64,000 bases of DNA, from assembly GCA_905178155.1 (NCBI GenBank), contig CAJINV010000007.1:3614265-3678264 (forward strand). The letters are read 5' to 3'. The stretch is from Amoebophrya sp. A120 (Eukaryota > Sar > Dinophyceae > Syndiniales > Amoebophryaceae). Of this stretch, positions 47,214 through 58,478 are shown piece by piece. The translations under genes were made by a program, and so were the position numbers. Every line of letters starts with the position of its first letter. The first letter of the stretch is position 1. The notes under the pieces were generated by a model. That model worked only from the letters and a program-made list of their open reading frames with translations, was not told the origin of the DNA and did no database searches.

Positions 47214-50200
47214 ATGCCTTCTTCCACGGGACCGCCAGGAGCGCCAACGACGCTGCTGCAGACCGGGGGCGGGAGTGGCTCCGGGAGCGGGGCGAGTAGA
47301 AGTGGTCTACATCACGACTATGATCCAATGCACCTGCAGATGATATCGATAGATCGACGCGAGTGTTTGGAGTTGGACCTAGAACGACTCCGGGAAGTAT
47401 GAAAAGAACTGCAGTAGGGTTTTCTTTTGTAGAAAGCGGTCGAGTCAATTTTGTCATGCGTGGTGGTACTGGTGTGGTATGGTAACTGTAAGCCAAGGCC
47501 AAGGAGAGCGACAGGGACAGTAAAGAGTAGTAGAACTCGCATGACAATTCATGACAATCTCCTTCCAGTTCCATGATCATTGATGCAAGAAAATTCTGAA
47601 GCTTTTCTTTCCACGAAGGCAAGCTGATCGCATCCACCAAGCTGTCTTGAGGCGTGCTTGTAAGTTTCTGATCCCATGTTAAAATCCTTTACTTTGTTTT
47701 GCCACGAATTTTGCGGATCCTGCAATAAAAATGTCTTTTGTGATGCGAGTAACTGCATGATAACCTACTTCTCAGGTGCTCCGTCGAATGCCACCAACTC
47801 GACCAGTTCGAACACGCCGAACAGCACTTCGAACTCAAAACTTATCCAACAGGGTACACGTGTTGGTGCTTCCCCGCTCTTCCAGGTGGAGTTTGTCATG
47901 CTTGTTGCAACATTGTACTCCACCACATCTTCAAGGGTCCTGCGTAGTTGCAGCGGAGATTTGAAAGGTTGCTGAAGATCGTCGACGGTTGTGGCTCCTG
48001 TACGAGTGTAATGATGCTTTCCTTGCATGAGCGGGGTAAGAAACCCAAACGAGAACTTCGCGGTTGAGTTCTCATCCGGCCGGCCGGCCGGATGAGAACT
48101 CAACCACATCTGTGGCGGATTGAAATCTGCCGGCCGGTCGTCCGGGTCCTCTTCTTCCCTCCTGGTCGACGGCCTCACTCTTCTTCTTGTCACCCCACAG
48201 CTGCGCTGTTTCACTACGCAGAAAGCCCGAGCTTTGTCATGCAAAAACTGCGGCAAGTGCCTAAACCCAAGAAGCAGAAGCTGCGTTGTTTGCTACTTCT
48301 CCTGCGAGTCGCCGGAAAAGCAAAAGGCGAACAGCCTGGGGACCCAGAGGATGGGGGCACAGCCCAAAGCGGGCGCGCAGCGCTGAGTGACTGACCATGC
48401 CGGCTGCGGCCGGGCGCCGACGAACCCCACAAGGAAGCAACGCAACAGCGTACAACTTGCGCGCGCGGGCGGTCCTGATGTGCCGCCTTCGTGTGTAGGA
48501 AAAGATAAAGACTGCTAGGGCGCCAGTAGCCCGCCGGAGGTACACAGTCACAGGGGGGCGGCCCAGGCCATTTGCATTGTCCCTGCTACCGGTTGGGGGT
48601 AGCTTTGGAGCCCGACGCGCCGCAGGATTCGGGCGCCGGCAGAAAGGGCAGCGCGCGCGGCGCGTCGGAGATTGGTTGCCCGGCGCGCCGAGCGAGGCCC
48701 CGCCTCCCATCGCGCAAGTCGGTGGACGCGCGAAGCGCGTCCGACCCGGGTCCGGCGCATCTACCAACTGCTGCGCCGAAGGAAGCATTAGCCAGCGGAG
48801 AGGCGCGCGGACGCGCTTTCTGGGCCGGCGATTGCAGCGCACAACTACAACGGGCGCGCATTGCGCGCCCCGCGAAATGTTGCCTATTGCGTGTGCGAGC
48901 CCCGCGAATGTTTTTGCATTCAATTCTTTCGAATTCCACCCAGAAGCCAAAAGGCATAGCGCAGTCCAAGTATGAAAGCGCGTCCGCGGCGGGCGCGCAC
49001 AATGTGCCACCTTTAAAATTTTTCAACTTCTGCCCCGCTGCATAGCGTACCTTCCCTGTATTCGCAGCGGGCGCGCGCAGCGTGCCCAAAGAATTTTTGT
49101 GTTGCACACGGCCCCCGGCGAAAGGGGAGTGAGGAGGGCGTCGGTCTCCAGCAGGCCGCTCCCCCCCCCCCCTTCGCCCGAGCGAAAGGCGGGCCAATTT
49201 TTGCCAGAAGATGACCAGGACGACCGGCCGGTCGATTTCCGCCGCCGATGTGGTTGAGTTCTCATCCGGCCGGCCGGCCGGATGAGAACTCAACCGCGAA
49301 GTTCTCGTTTGGGTTTGTTACCCCGCTCCATGAAAAACTGGATTTTTGACATTGGGAATGCACCATCAAAATCCCCCATGCATACCTTAGCAGTTAAACA
49401 CCGTTCTGATACATTACGAACGCGTCCGAGCCAGTTTGGAAGAGGAAATCGCAAACCTGGAGCGGCAGCTGGAACAGGAATATGCACAGGGTGGATCATC
49501 CGGTCAACATAGCCAATATGCGGCTTATAGTCAGCAACATCATCACGGAAGCAAGGATCTGTACCCGAACACTAATGCTACAGCTCACCAACAGAAATTT
49601 CCAACAGGCTCATCGTCCAAGACCAACTCTTCTACGACTGCGCCGCCCACTTCGCAGAATCCAGTTCACCACAGCCACGATGTTGTGATGGAACAAGCTG
49701 CGCATCAACCGGTCAGCACGTCGAGCAACTACTTGGCCCAGCCTTCCACTCTGCTCACGTCGATGGCAACCGGGAGTGGTGCAGCGACGGTGGGTAAGTC
49801 TTCGTCTTCTGGAGGTACTTCCTCTAGTAGTCTTGGCAACGTGGCGGGTGCATCATCGACGACAGGTGCCGGGGGGAGCAAGTTTTCCATGCATGGGACG
49901 TCAAGTAATTCATCTTCTTCAACGCTTGGAAGCCGCCGGATTGGAGCTGGAAACAGTGGCCACGGCTCCTACGCGAACTCGCATCTTTTACAGCCGTCGT
50001 CGACCTCGTTACATCACACCAGTTCCCATAGCTCCAATAATTCCGGGACGGCATCGAGGGTATTCATAATTAATAAGACGCTAATAAACTAACATGTTGC
50101 AGTTGGTTGATCAGAAGATATTTGTCTTTCCGTTTATTAGCAATCTTCGTCTTTTTTCAGGCTGTGCAAAGGAGCGCCTATCGATAACGATATGAAGCTG

Positions 50201-53200
50201 ATCTGAAAACAACTCTATCAGGAACAAAGCAGCGGGCTGTCCCATCCAAACACTTCTACGACGTTGCACCGTCTTGGTTCGGAGCGCCGCACCGGTTACA
50301 GTCCCCACAAGCACTACAGTAACTACTCCACTGGAAGCAGAAACACGCCGGCGCATAACTCGCCGCTGCGCCACGGGTACTCCACGTCGACGTCCGGTTC
50401 AAACTACAAATCTTCGTCTACGTCTCGGGGACATCAGTACTTCTACAGGAGGTTTTTTCATGCCTGATAATTCATTTCAAATTTATAGTACTCGTAGCTT
50501 TTCGCAAGAGAGCATGATCAGAAATGAGTTACATGCACTAGTAAAACTGCTACAGGTATAGCAAGTCCTCGAATTCCGGAACTGCTTCTTCGGGGCTGCA
50601 TACCACGTCGAGCTTACGCGTTGAAAATCTTCATAACTCCTCACACAACAGCTGATGCTCGCATAATTTTCATCTCATGCATGCCATGATCCAACAAGTC
50701 CAACACCAACTGGCTCTCTTTTTGCGGTGCTAAATGCTGCACCTCTTAACAAATAAGCGAAAGCTGATCTACTGTCTGCTGAGGAGCCTCTAAGATTTTC
50801 CTCTTGATCCACCACGAATTCCACCAGTCCCCACTTCGAGAGCGGGGGCACGGGCGTGCTGAAGACGCGAAGCAGTAACAGCACCACCTCCAGCAGCGCA
50901 GCCTCGACCAGCGGTGGCGGTGCAAGCGGGGGCAGGTACGGCGCGACAACTTCCAATTTCTCTTCTAGTTCGAGCCACACAGGAGCTGGGGCTTACACGT
51001 CCTCGACCGGTGCAACTGGCACGACAAATCCCCGGGCGGGGGTCGTGCCGAACCTGCGCCAGCATCAGTCGTCAACACGTAGCATGTCGCCACTGCTGCA
51101 CGATAAGATCGCGCACCAGCATGGGATCAGCGTGTCCAGCAGTATCAACTTCGGGTCGAGCAGCCGGATTTTGGGCGGATCTTCAGCAGGGTCGGGAAGT
51201 AGTGGAATAGGAAGCAGCTCTTCGGGCAGCGGCTCTTCGTTGGCGGGCGAGGCGAAGTACAACTTGGACTGATATCTTGTTTTGTCACAATGCCGACTGA
51301 AGATCTACTTTGGTACAGCACATGCCCTCCCTCGTCAATACAGAATGATGACTCTGCCGGTAATTCTAATTGCAGTCTTTTTCCCTGCCCATTCTTGATC
51401 CCAAACTCCAGATCGCGTCGCCTTCCCGGACTGACGCCACGCACGGACCAGCCGGGCTCCTACTCGGCTTTTCAGCACCAGTCTGGGAGCCACGGTCTCT
51501 GGGAAAGCAGTCACCGGGCCACTGGGTACAACAGCAACCACTACTATGAAAGGGAAAGAAGAAGAAGCAGACACTCCAGTCGAAGTCCCTATCGTGGTCG
51601 CGGCCACGGGCGGTGGCATGATCGTGGTGATCATGGCCGCGCGTCTCTCAATGCGTCACGCGATTTGCGATGGCGCGGCCCCGTCCGTGGCACCTTCCCT
51701 CGGATGGATACTAGCGATCGTCGTGTCAGAGAAAGGTCGAGGGAGCGCGTTTGTCATAGAGTACGCAAGGGAAAAAATGGTCACGATCTTTACATGTGAG
51801 AAAAATGGTGCGCTGCACAACGGTGAAGGTGAGCACGATGCATTTTGTGCTGCATGGCAAATGTAGTGGGGGCCAGTATCCTACTATTGATATTTTGTTG
51901 TAATACATCAAGATCAAGCAGCGAATTTTCTCCGTGCAGAAGAGACGTCGACTTTTTTCATTTGCATAGCAGAACCATCGCCCCCTACATCGACATCACC
52001 CATACTCGTCGAGCTCGAGCAAGTATCCCATTGTGTTGAAAAGTCTGCCGAGGTCGGGTGCGTTCTTTTGCCATGATCTTGGTGTAGCATTTGCATAGAC
52101 AATGACACCGTCGAGACGCAAGAACACTGGTGCAGCTTTCGTAACCCTAAGCGCTGATGCACTAAACTTTCTCTTTTGCACCACAGAGAAGGTGAAGGAC
52201 GCTTCTAATCGGTGAATTTTTCACGCAATACCACTTGCAACAACTCACGCCACTACCGTACGAGGGAGCGACCAGGACAGCGCTACTAGTAAACAAAGCA
52301 AAACACGAACCCAATTTCTCCTCCCTGAGTTTTAAGAACGACGAATATCGAATAAATGCTCGTAGACATCATACCCAAAGCGGAGCCGTGAAGATCCGTA
52401 GCACGTGATCATCGAAGGAGGAGCGAATTATCGTTGGAGTGACCCGATGGAGTCTACTGAGCAGAGGAGAAGGAGGAGGCAAGCAACAAGAAGCACGAAA
52501 ACTGCAAAAAATCTATTTTATGATTGAAAGAATGAAGACTAAATGTAAACTTCGACCACGAGAAAATCCAAACCTATTATTACGTTACAGTTAAAGACCT
52601 CTCAAACTCAATTTTCTAGAACTACTAAGTCTAATGTTGTGATGTTGTCTCCGCAGTGGCAGAGGAGACCAGAGAACAGGACTACAAGGACACCAAACAG
52701 CACATTGCGATTAATGAATTCAAATACTAAATCTAATGAGAGTTGTAGCAACGGGTAGGGGTACATCCGATCAGGCTAACACAAGAAAATGCACATGTTC
52801 CAAGAAGACCAAATTTTTGTTTCGTAGTTTTCTCTTTCTAAGAGCGGGGTAACAAACCCAAACGAGAACTTCGCGGTTGAGTTCTCATCCGGCCGGCCGG
52901 CCGGATGTAAACTCAACCACATCTGTGGCGGATTGAAATCGGCCGGCCGGTCGTCCGGGTCCTCTTCTTCCCTCCTGGTCGACGGCCTCACTCTTCTTCT
53001 TGTCACCCCCCAGCTGCGCAGTTTCACTACGCAGAAAGCCCGAGCTTTGTCATGCAAAAGCTGCGGCAAGTGCCTGAACCCAAGAAGCAGAAGCTGCGTT
53101 GTTTGCTACTTCTCCTGCGAGTCGCCGGAAAAGGCGAAGAGCCTGGGGACCCAGAGGATGGGGGCACAGCCCAAAGCGGGCGCGCAGCGCTGAGTGACCA

Positions 53201-54464
53201 TGCCGGCTGCGGCCGGGCGCCGACGAACCCCACAAGGAAGCAACGCAACAGCGTACAACTTGCGCGCGCGGGCCGTCCTGATGTGCCACCTTCGCGTGTA
53301 GGAAAAGATAAAGATTGCTAGGGCGCCAGTAGCCCGGCGGAGGTACACAGGGGGGCGGCCCAGGCCATTTGCATTGTCCCTGCTACCGGGTGGGGGTAGC
53401 TTTGGAGCCCGACGGACGCGCCGCAGGATTCGGGCGCCGGCAGAAAGGGCAGCGCGCGCGGCGCGTCGGAGATTGGTTGCCCGGCGCGCCGAGCGAGGCC
53501 CCGCCTCCCATCGCGCAAGTCGGTGGACGCGCGAAGCGCGTCCGACCCGGGTCCGGCGCAAATGCCAACTGCTGCGCCGAAGCAAGCATTAGCCAGCGGA
53601 GAGGCGCGCGGACGCGCTTTCTGGGCCGGCGATTGCAGCGTACAACCACAACGGGCGCGCGTTGCGCGCCCCGCGAAATTTTGCCTATTGCGTGTGCGAG
53701 CCCCGCGAATGTTTTTGCATTCAATTCTTTCGAATTCCACCCAGAAGCCAAAAGGCATAGCGCAGTCCAACTATGAAAGCGCGTCCGCGGCGGGCACGCA
53801 CAATGCGCCACCTTTAAAATTTAACTTCTGCGCCGCTGCATAGCGTAGCTTCCCTGTATTCGCAGCGGGCGCGCGCAGCGTGCCCAGAGAATTTTTGTGT
53901 TGGTTGCACACGGCCCCCGGCGAAAGGGGAGTGAGGGGGGCGTCGGTCTCTAGCAGGCCGCTCCCCCCCTTTCGCCCGAGCGAAAGGCGGGCCAATTTTT
54001 GCCAGAAGATGACCAGGACGACCGGCCGGTCGATTTCCGCCGCTGATGTGGTTGAGTTCTCATCCGGCCGGCCGGCCGGATGAGAACTCAACCGCGAAGT
54101 TCTCGTTTGGGTTTGTTACCCCGCTCTAATTAGTTTCACTGATTTTACCAACATCTTCACACACCCCAGTTTGCACCCTTTCGCTTTCCGAACAATCCCA
54201 ATCGTAGTTTACGTAAAGTATTATTTCTGTCAAATGAAAAGGCACAAGAACCTCAAAGCTAGTTTTCCTATCCGAGGGAAGTTGCCCCAGTTTCATACTG
54301 TCGGAAGTCCGCCGAGACGCGGAATAACGGAGCACCACCATCTGGGCGGCGCTGGAGTCAATTTGTCAACGGGTGGAGGCAGTAGTCATAAATCTACCAG
54401 CACAACTGCCAGAGGAGGACTACAAATCATCGGAACGAACAATAGCTACAGCAACAGTAGATGA
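47214..54464 (+). CDS. Ser/Gly/Asn-rich low-complexity protein with short coiled coil (multi-exon, 3' part tentative)
   Basis: Function unknown. Start MPSSTGPPGAPTTLLQ. Probable exons: 47214-47396, ~47601-47659, ~47776-47855, ~49391-50059, 50222-~50450, ~50558-50610, ~50822-51251, ~51412-51770, and possibly ~54270-54464. Joining them gives a helical stretch (ECLELDLERLRE..., then YERVRASLEEEIANLERQL) followed by hundreds of Ser, Gly, Thr, Asn and His residues, e.g. SSSSGGTSSSSLGNVAGASS, then an Arg/Ser segment (YYERERRRSRHSSRSPYRGR). The junction at 51251/51412 is GT-AG and keeps the frame (GEAKSRRLPGL). The last exon (KLPQFHTVGSPPRRGITEHH, ending SNSR) has the same composition, but its link is not proven. 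The intron at ~47856-49390 contains a complete MITE-like element; a second copy lies between 51.8 and 54.27 kb. It could be an RNA-binding or phase-separating protein, but nothing specific supports that. Confidence 0.55.
48062..48105. repeat. Left subterminal palindrome of MITE-like element 2
   Basis: 44-bp perfect palindrome, GGTTGAGTTCTCATCCGGCC followed by its inverse; an exact second copy sits at 49252-49295. Confidence 0.95.
49252..49295. repeat. Right subterminal palindrome of MITE-like element 2
   Basis: Identical to the palindrome at 48062-48105. Either strand of the element can form a hairpin close to both ends. Confidence 0.95.
51800..52838. other. Non-coding stretch before MITE-like element 3
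   Basis: About 1 kb without convincing coding potential. If the tentative last exon of the Ser-rich gene is right, this is intron; otherwise it is 3' flank. Confidence 0.4.
52842..54126. mobile_element. MITE-like element, GAGCGGGG family, member 3
   Basis: 1285-bp element in the same orientation as member 2 and nearly identical to it apart from small indels. Duplication TAA at 52839-52841 and 54127-54129. Left palindrome about 52875-52918 has a small change (GGATGTAAACTC); the right one (about 54050-54093) is perfect. Confidence 0.88.
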
Positions 54465-55404
54465 TGAGTTGCTTGCTTTTTGTCGTGTCACTCCATGGCT
54501 GAAGAGTTTTTGATAAAAATTTCGATCCATCGTAGAGAGAGTATATATCTGCACTTGCATATGTGATTGTCAGCCTTTTGCTGCATTTCGAGTTTGTATG
54601 GCACGGGACTGAACCTTTTTCGCTTGACGTGGTTGGTCCACGAGTTTTTTTGCACACGTGCTAAGGAGAGCCCGAGGATGCTACAGAGCCTAAGCTTGGC
54701 TGGATTCCGTCTTGACGGAACAAAATAAACAATTGTGGAGCTTGAGCTTGCGTATGTTTTTTAAATTTAGCACATACCGCGTCAGCTGGTGCAGGGTGGT
54801 CACCGTTCTTTGAACAGAGGAATAGGAAAAGTCATTCGAAATGTTAAAATCTCGACAGCTGAGCAACAAAAAAAAAAGAACGAGTGCTAGAACACACTAG
54901 CTGCTTGCTCTCTCATGCAATTTTCTGCTACTTTGCTGCGGTTGATTCAAAACCAACGTGAACGTACGAAGCTTCTCCCTTTTGCAGTTCCCACTTTCGA
55001 GAGCGATATCGTACTTATTTTTCCACCAGCTTTGCTTTCGCCTTTTGTCATGACCGGTTCGCTGTTCACTACATGTACATTCACGACGAGAACTGAAAAC
55101 ATTGGTCCGGTCGTAGTTTCATGCTGCTACTTGGTGGTCGCCGACATTTTGATCGTAATCGGTATCAAGACGAAGACTGGGAGAGATAGATGAGATGAAA
55201 TCTTTGGTAGTCCGAGGTGCGGAGAGACCCTTGCGCAAGATGTTAGCACTTTTAAGCGAGCTGCAACAAATGTTCCGACGTATGAAGACATCTTCAACAT
55301 TGTCACCAGGTCCAATCATTTCTACGATTTTCGACAGCTGCTTCTTACCCCTCGCCATAGCAAGCTAAACACATCTGCAGTGTAAGAACCCGACCAAAAG
55401 AACG
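54465..55404. other. Intergenic spacer
   Basis: About 940 bp; only short frames, no recognised RNA gene or element. Presumably the 5' flank of the metallophosphoesterase gene. Confidence 0.45.
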
Positions 55405-56706
55405 ATGAAGGTCCTCCGTGTTTTCAACGAGAGCAGTGAGCAGCCCTTTCCCTGGGAACAGGATCAGGTACAAGACGATTTGTCCGGAGGACCAGAGCAC
55501 TCGTCTGTGAGACAACCACAAATCAAAAACTTAACCTCTGCCGTGCCGCAAGATCGACGAGATCAATACGAATCCGACCCCATGTTTCCAACCGAAGTTT
55601 GGAACAAAACAGCCTTACGAAGCCAGCAGCGCTATTTGGAATTGCAAGAGCTGCCCGGATCCGGAACTACAGCCACCGGTCGCATTTTCCGCATCGTTTG
55701 CGTCTCGGATACTCACGGCAGAACCGCGAAAATGCCCGGTACTCCACTTCTTCCAGAGGGAGACCTGCTGATCCACGCGGGGGACATTTCGAACAAGGGG
55801 AAGCGAGAGGAGGTTTTCGAATTCCTGGATTGGTTTCGAAGTCAGCCACACCGCCACAAAGTCTGGATCGCGGGCAACCACGACTTGACGCTGGACCGGG
55901 AAGCGTATCGGAACGCGAGTAAGAGGAAGAGGTTTGGGCTGAAGGAGGAAGAGGCCGTTGCTCTTGGAGGAAATGATGTCGGTGTTGCTGGTGTAGTTGA
56001 ACCGACGAAACAAGCAACTTCGTCTTCACAAGCTGATGGTCCATCGGTGAGTGCAAGTGGTGGAGGTCTGTTCGAGTCCATTTCCAACTTTTTCAGCCCA
56101 AAAGCGGAAGCCAGGAAGGCCGAAGCAGAGGAGGCAGCTCATGACGCGGGTGCAGCTACTTCCTCTGAAGACAAACTTTCTGCCACTCTCCTCGCGACTA
56201 CCCATGTCCGTCCGGAGGCGAGCAAGCTGGAAGCGGAGATTCGAGGAATTCTTGAGCACGATCCTTCAACGTTTTACCTCCACGACGAGCTTCTGCAGTT
56301 GGAAATACCAATAGACACACAAAATCCGCAACAGAAATCACAAAAATCCCTGAATATCTACGGCTCCCCCTACCAGCCGGAGTTCGGCGACTGGGCCTTC
56401 AACTTAAAACGGGGCCCTGATTCCCGCACAGAGTGGGACAAGATCCCAACAGAAACCGATATCCTAATCACCCACGGCCCGCCCCTCGGCCGCGGCGATT
56501 TCTGCTCCAGCGGGCTGCGTGCGGGCTGTTTGGACCTGCTGGAAACGGTGCAGAACCGGGTGAAACCGACGGGGCATGTGTTTGGGCACATTCACGAGGG
56601 GTACGGGGGGAGCTTCGACGGAGAGACGCTGTTTGTCAACGCGGCGACGTGCAATTTGGCGTACGCGCCGAACAACCCGCCTGTGGTTGTTGAGGTGATG
56701 ATATGA
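55405..56706 (+). CDS. Metallophosphoesterase, MPPED/239FB-like
   Basis: 433 residues, single exon. Calcineurin-like phosphoesterase fold with all metal-binding blocks: VSDTHGR (~98), LLIHAGDIS (~123), IAGNHDLTLD (~155), LITHGPPLG (~354) and FGHIHEGYGG (~393). Spacing and the SDTHGR/AGNHDLT/THGPP set point to the MPPED1/MPPED2 group of class III nucleotide phosphodiesterases; substrate not readable from sequence. Residues ~170-290 form an inserted Ala/Ser/Glu-rich segment missing in the animal proteins. The N-terminal ~90 residues are poorly conserved, and I see no signal peptide. Confidence 0.87.
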   Translation: MKVLRVFNESSEQPFPWEQDQVQDDLSGGPEHSSVRQPQIKNLTSAVPQDRRDQYESDPMFPTEVWNKTALRSQQRYLELQELPGSGTTATGRIFRIVCVSDTHGRTAKMPGTPLLPEGDLLIHAGDISNKGKREEVFEFLDWFRSQPHRHKVWIAGNHDLTLDREAYRNASKRKRFGLKEEEAVALGGNDVGVAGVVEPTKQATSSSQADGPSVSASGGGLFESISNFFSPKAEARKAEAEEAAHDAGAATSSEDKLSATLLATTHVRPEASKLEAEIRGILEHDPSTFYLHDELLQLEIPIDTQNPQQKSQKSLNIYGSPYQPEFGDWAFNLKRGPDSRTEWDKIPTETDILITHGPPLGRGDFCSSGLRAGCLDLLETVQNRVKPTGHVFGHIHEGYGGSFDGETLFVNAATCNLAYAPNNPPVVVEVMI

Positions 56707-57332
56707 AGAATTTCCGATGATCATGTCGTGGCATTTCAGCAACAGCATGTTGCGCGAAGACAATACATACCCGAGAACTCACACGCATTTCTTTCTTGTC
56801 AGACAGGTCAAAACTACAAACACATAACTTCACACTCTTGTGAGCAGCAGCTCAAGCCGTTCGTGGGAATTCAACTTGTTCCCGTGTGCGTGACAAGCTG
56901 GCTGCAGTGCGGAATCGATCGCGCCTCGGACTCCGTTAGTCCACCGTGAGTGTGGTTCGATGCTCGGTAGCATGTGGATGAGTACCGACTTCGTGCTTGC
57001 ATCTCGCGGATTTTAGTTGGATATCCAACCAGAATAATCGCAAGTGGGGTTTTCCTATCGCTCATTCGTGGCATATGAATACCGTTCGTAAACCAGTTTT
57101 GTAAGGTCATTTTCTTCGTCGAAAAGTTCTCCGTTGAGTGTTGTCGTGAGTGATCGACTGAGAGGAGAGAATCCAAGCGGCCTCGAAGTATACGCTTAGC
57201 CCAGCATAACATTGGCAAAGACCGTCAATTGTGTTCGTTCTTGTTTCCGAATTTATGTTCAGAAATCCTTTATTTGTGCGTTCTCGCGACCCGTATCAAT
57301 TTGTTGTGAAGGAAGTAACTCAGAAAGGCAAG
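56707..57332. other. Intergenic spacer
   Basis: About 630 bp between the phosphoesterase and the small unknown gene; no features recognised. Confidence 0.45.
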
Positions 57333-58478
57333 ATGTCCTTCTTCATCGCAAAGCCGACCGCAGCGCGGAAGCGCTCGGGATTGCAGCGCCCGGCGAAGAT
57401 GCTTTTGCCGGCGGCAGTTTTGCCGACCTTGGATCAGGAGGGTACTACTATTTTTGATCACGCGAGTACCGAGATTATTTGATTTTTGTTATGACACAAT
57501 TGCCTTAGATCCCTCCATGCTCTATGTCTATGTTGCAGAGGAACGAGAGTACATGAGACGAGTGATCGAGTAACACACGTCGAATTTTGTCACAAACATA
57601 ATCCAACAAAACACCAGGGGTGTTCCACGTCTCCGCATACCAAAAGAAGGAGAAGCGCGGCAATCTGCGCGGGTCGAACAAGAATGCGTTCAGTGCTTTG
57701 GAGGACCATGTGGACGGGACGAGCACGCCACCGGGATCGCCGGTACATCTTCATTGAAATTCTTTTGGGTGAAAATGTTGAAATCTGAATTATTCCCTGA
57801 AGTGTCTGAAATTTTGCGTCGAAACAACATGGCCTGGAGCTGGACATGTGAAAACCATACCAAATCAGATGTCCGCGTTGGAGAAGCAGCTTGTCTTAAA
57901 CAAGTTTAAGCCAGCTGCGGATGGCGATGGGGCTGCACCAGCTGCGGATGGCGATGGGGCTGCACCAGCTGCGGGGGATGGCGATGGGGATGCATTGGTC
58001 GAGCAACTGATGGGAGAAAAGGGCTACGCACACTGCATCAATAACCCAAGCGGGCCCGGCTGTAACGTGGGACTTCTCGCGGTGAAACAACACTTCGAGC
58101 AGTTGTACCAATCGGATCTTGGAAATCCTAGCAAGGTCGCGGATCTGAACAAATTTATTGATGATGACAAATATCCTGTGCAAAACCATCGCACTAGTAT
58201 AAATCGCATGACAAATGATTTTCTCAGCATGGGAAATAAAAAAAAAATTCTTGTTGTGCTGTGGGTTTATTTAAAGAAAAGAAAAACTGTAACGCATGAC
58301 TGCGATTCGGATTTCAATTGCATACTGCTAGTGCGATACTTTTGCAATCCATAGCATGATGTTGACAAGTGCGGTGGATGCTTGGGTAAAGAAAAAAAAA
58401 GCGAAGCAAGAGCGTTTTGCGGAAAAATCGAAAGAAGCGCAAGCGGTCGAGGACGCGGCCGCGAAGGGGCAGTCCTGA
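57333..58478 (+). CDS. Unknown protein with DGDGAAPA tandem repeat (4 exons)
   Basis: 218 residues from exons 57333-57441, 57618-57742, 57869-58171 and 58359-58478; the spliced frame is open throughout. I do not recognise the family. Visible parts: basic N-terminus (MSFFIAKPTAARKRSGLQRP), a charged segment (YQKKEKRGNLRGSNKNAFSA), an Ala/Asp/Gly repeat (~92-118), a possible small domain with two Cys (HCINNPSGPGCNVGLLAVKQHFEQLY), and a Lys/Glu-rich helical C-terminus. Introns 1 and 2 are GT-AG; intron 3 is an introner-like element of family C. Confidence 0.6.
57913..57992 (+). repeat. 27-bp coding minisatellite
   Basis: The unit GCTGCGGATGGCGATGGGGC plus TGCACCA repeats two full times, then a degenerate third copy, encoding AADGDGAAPAADGDGAAPAA. 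Confidence 0.85.
58172..58353. mobile_element. Introner-like element family C copy 3, in unknown gene
   Basis: 182-bp element. Left TATCCTGTGCAAAACCATCG and right CGATACTTTTGCAATCCATA match the family ends at 4065 and 18868; CTAGTATAAATCGCA is shared with copy 2. The 5-bp flanks differ (ACAAA and GCATG), so no intact duplication, but removing element plus 5 bp still keeps the frame (DDDKMLTSAVD). Confidence 0.75.

Larger units (their letters stand above)
48029..49328. mobile_element. MITE-like element, GAGCGGGG family, member 2
   Basis: 1300-bp element bounded by GAGCGGGGTAAG and TTACCCCGCTC with a CAT duplication at 48026-48028 and 49329-49331. A 44-bp palindrome built on GGTTGAGTTCTCATCCGGCC lies inside each end (48062-48105 and 49252-49295). 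The interior is GC-rich without a transposase-like frame. It lies inside an intron of the Ser-rich gene and is closely similar to member 3. Confidence 0.88.

Noticed and set aside
48261-49293. Frames of up to 249 codons inside MITE-like elements 2 and 3
   Set aside because: They span the GC-rich non-coding interior in competing frames; no transposase motifs or known domain, and indels between the two copies shift the frames.
54000-54130. Palindromic ends as transcription terminators
   Set aside because: The hairpins are GC-rich but belong to paired element ends with target duplications; no T-run or eukaryotic terminator context.
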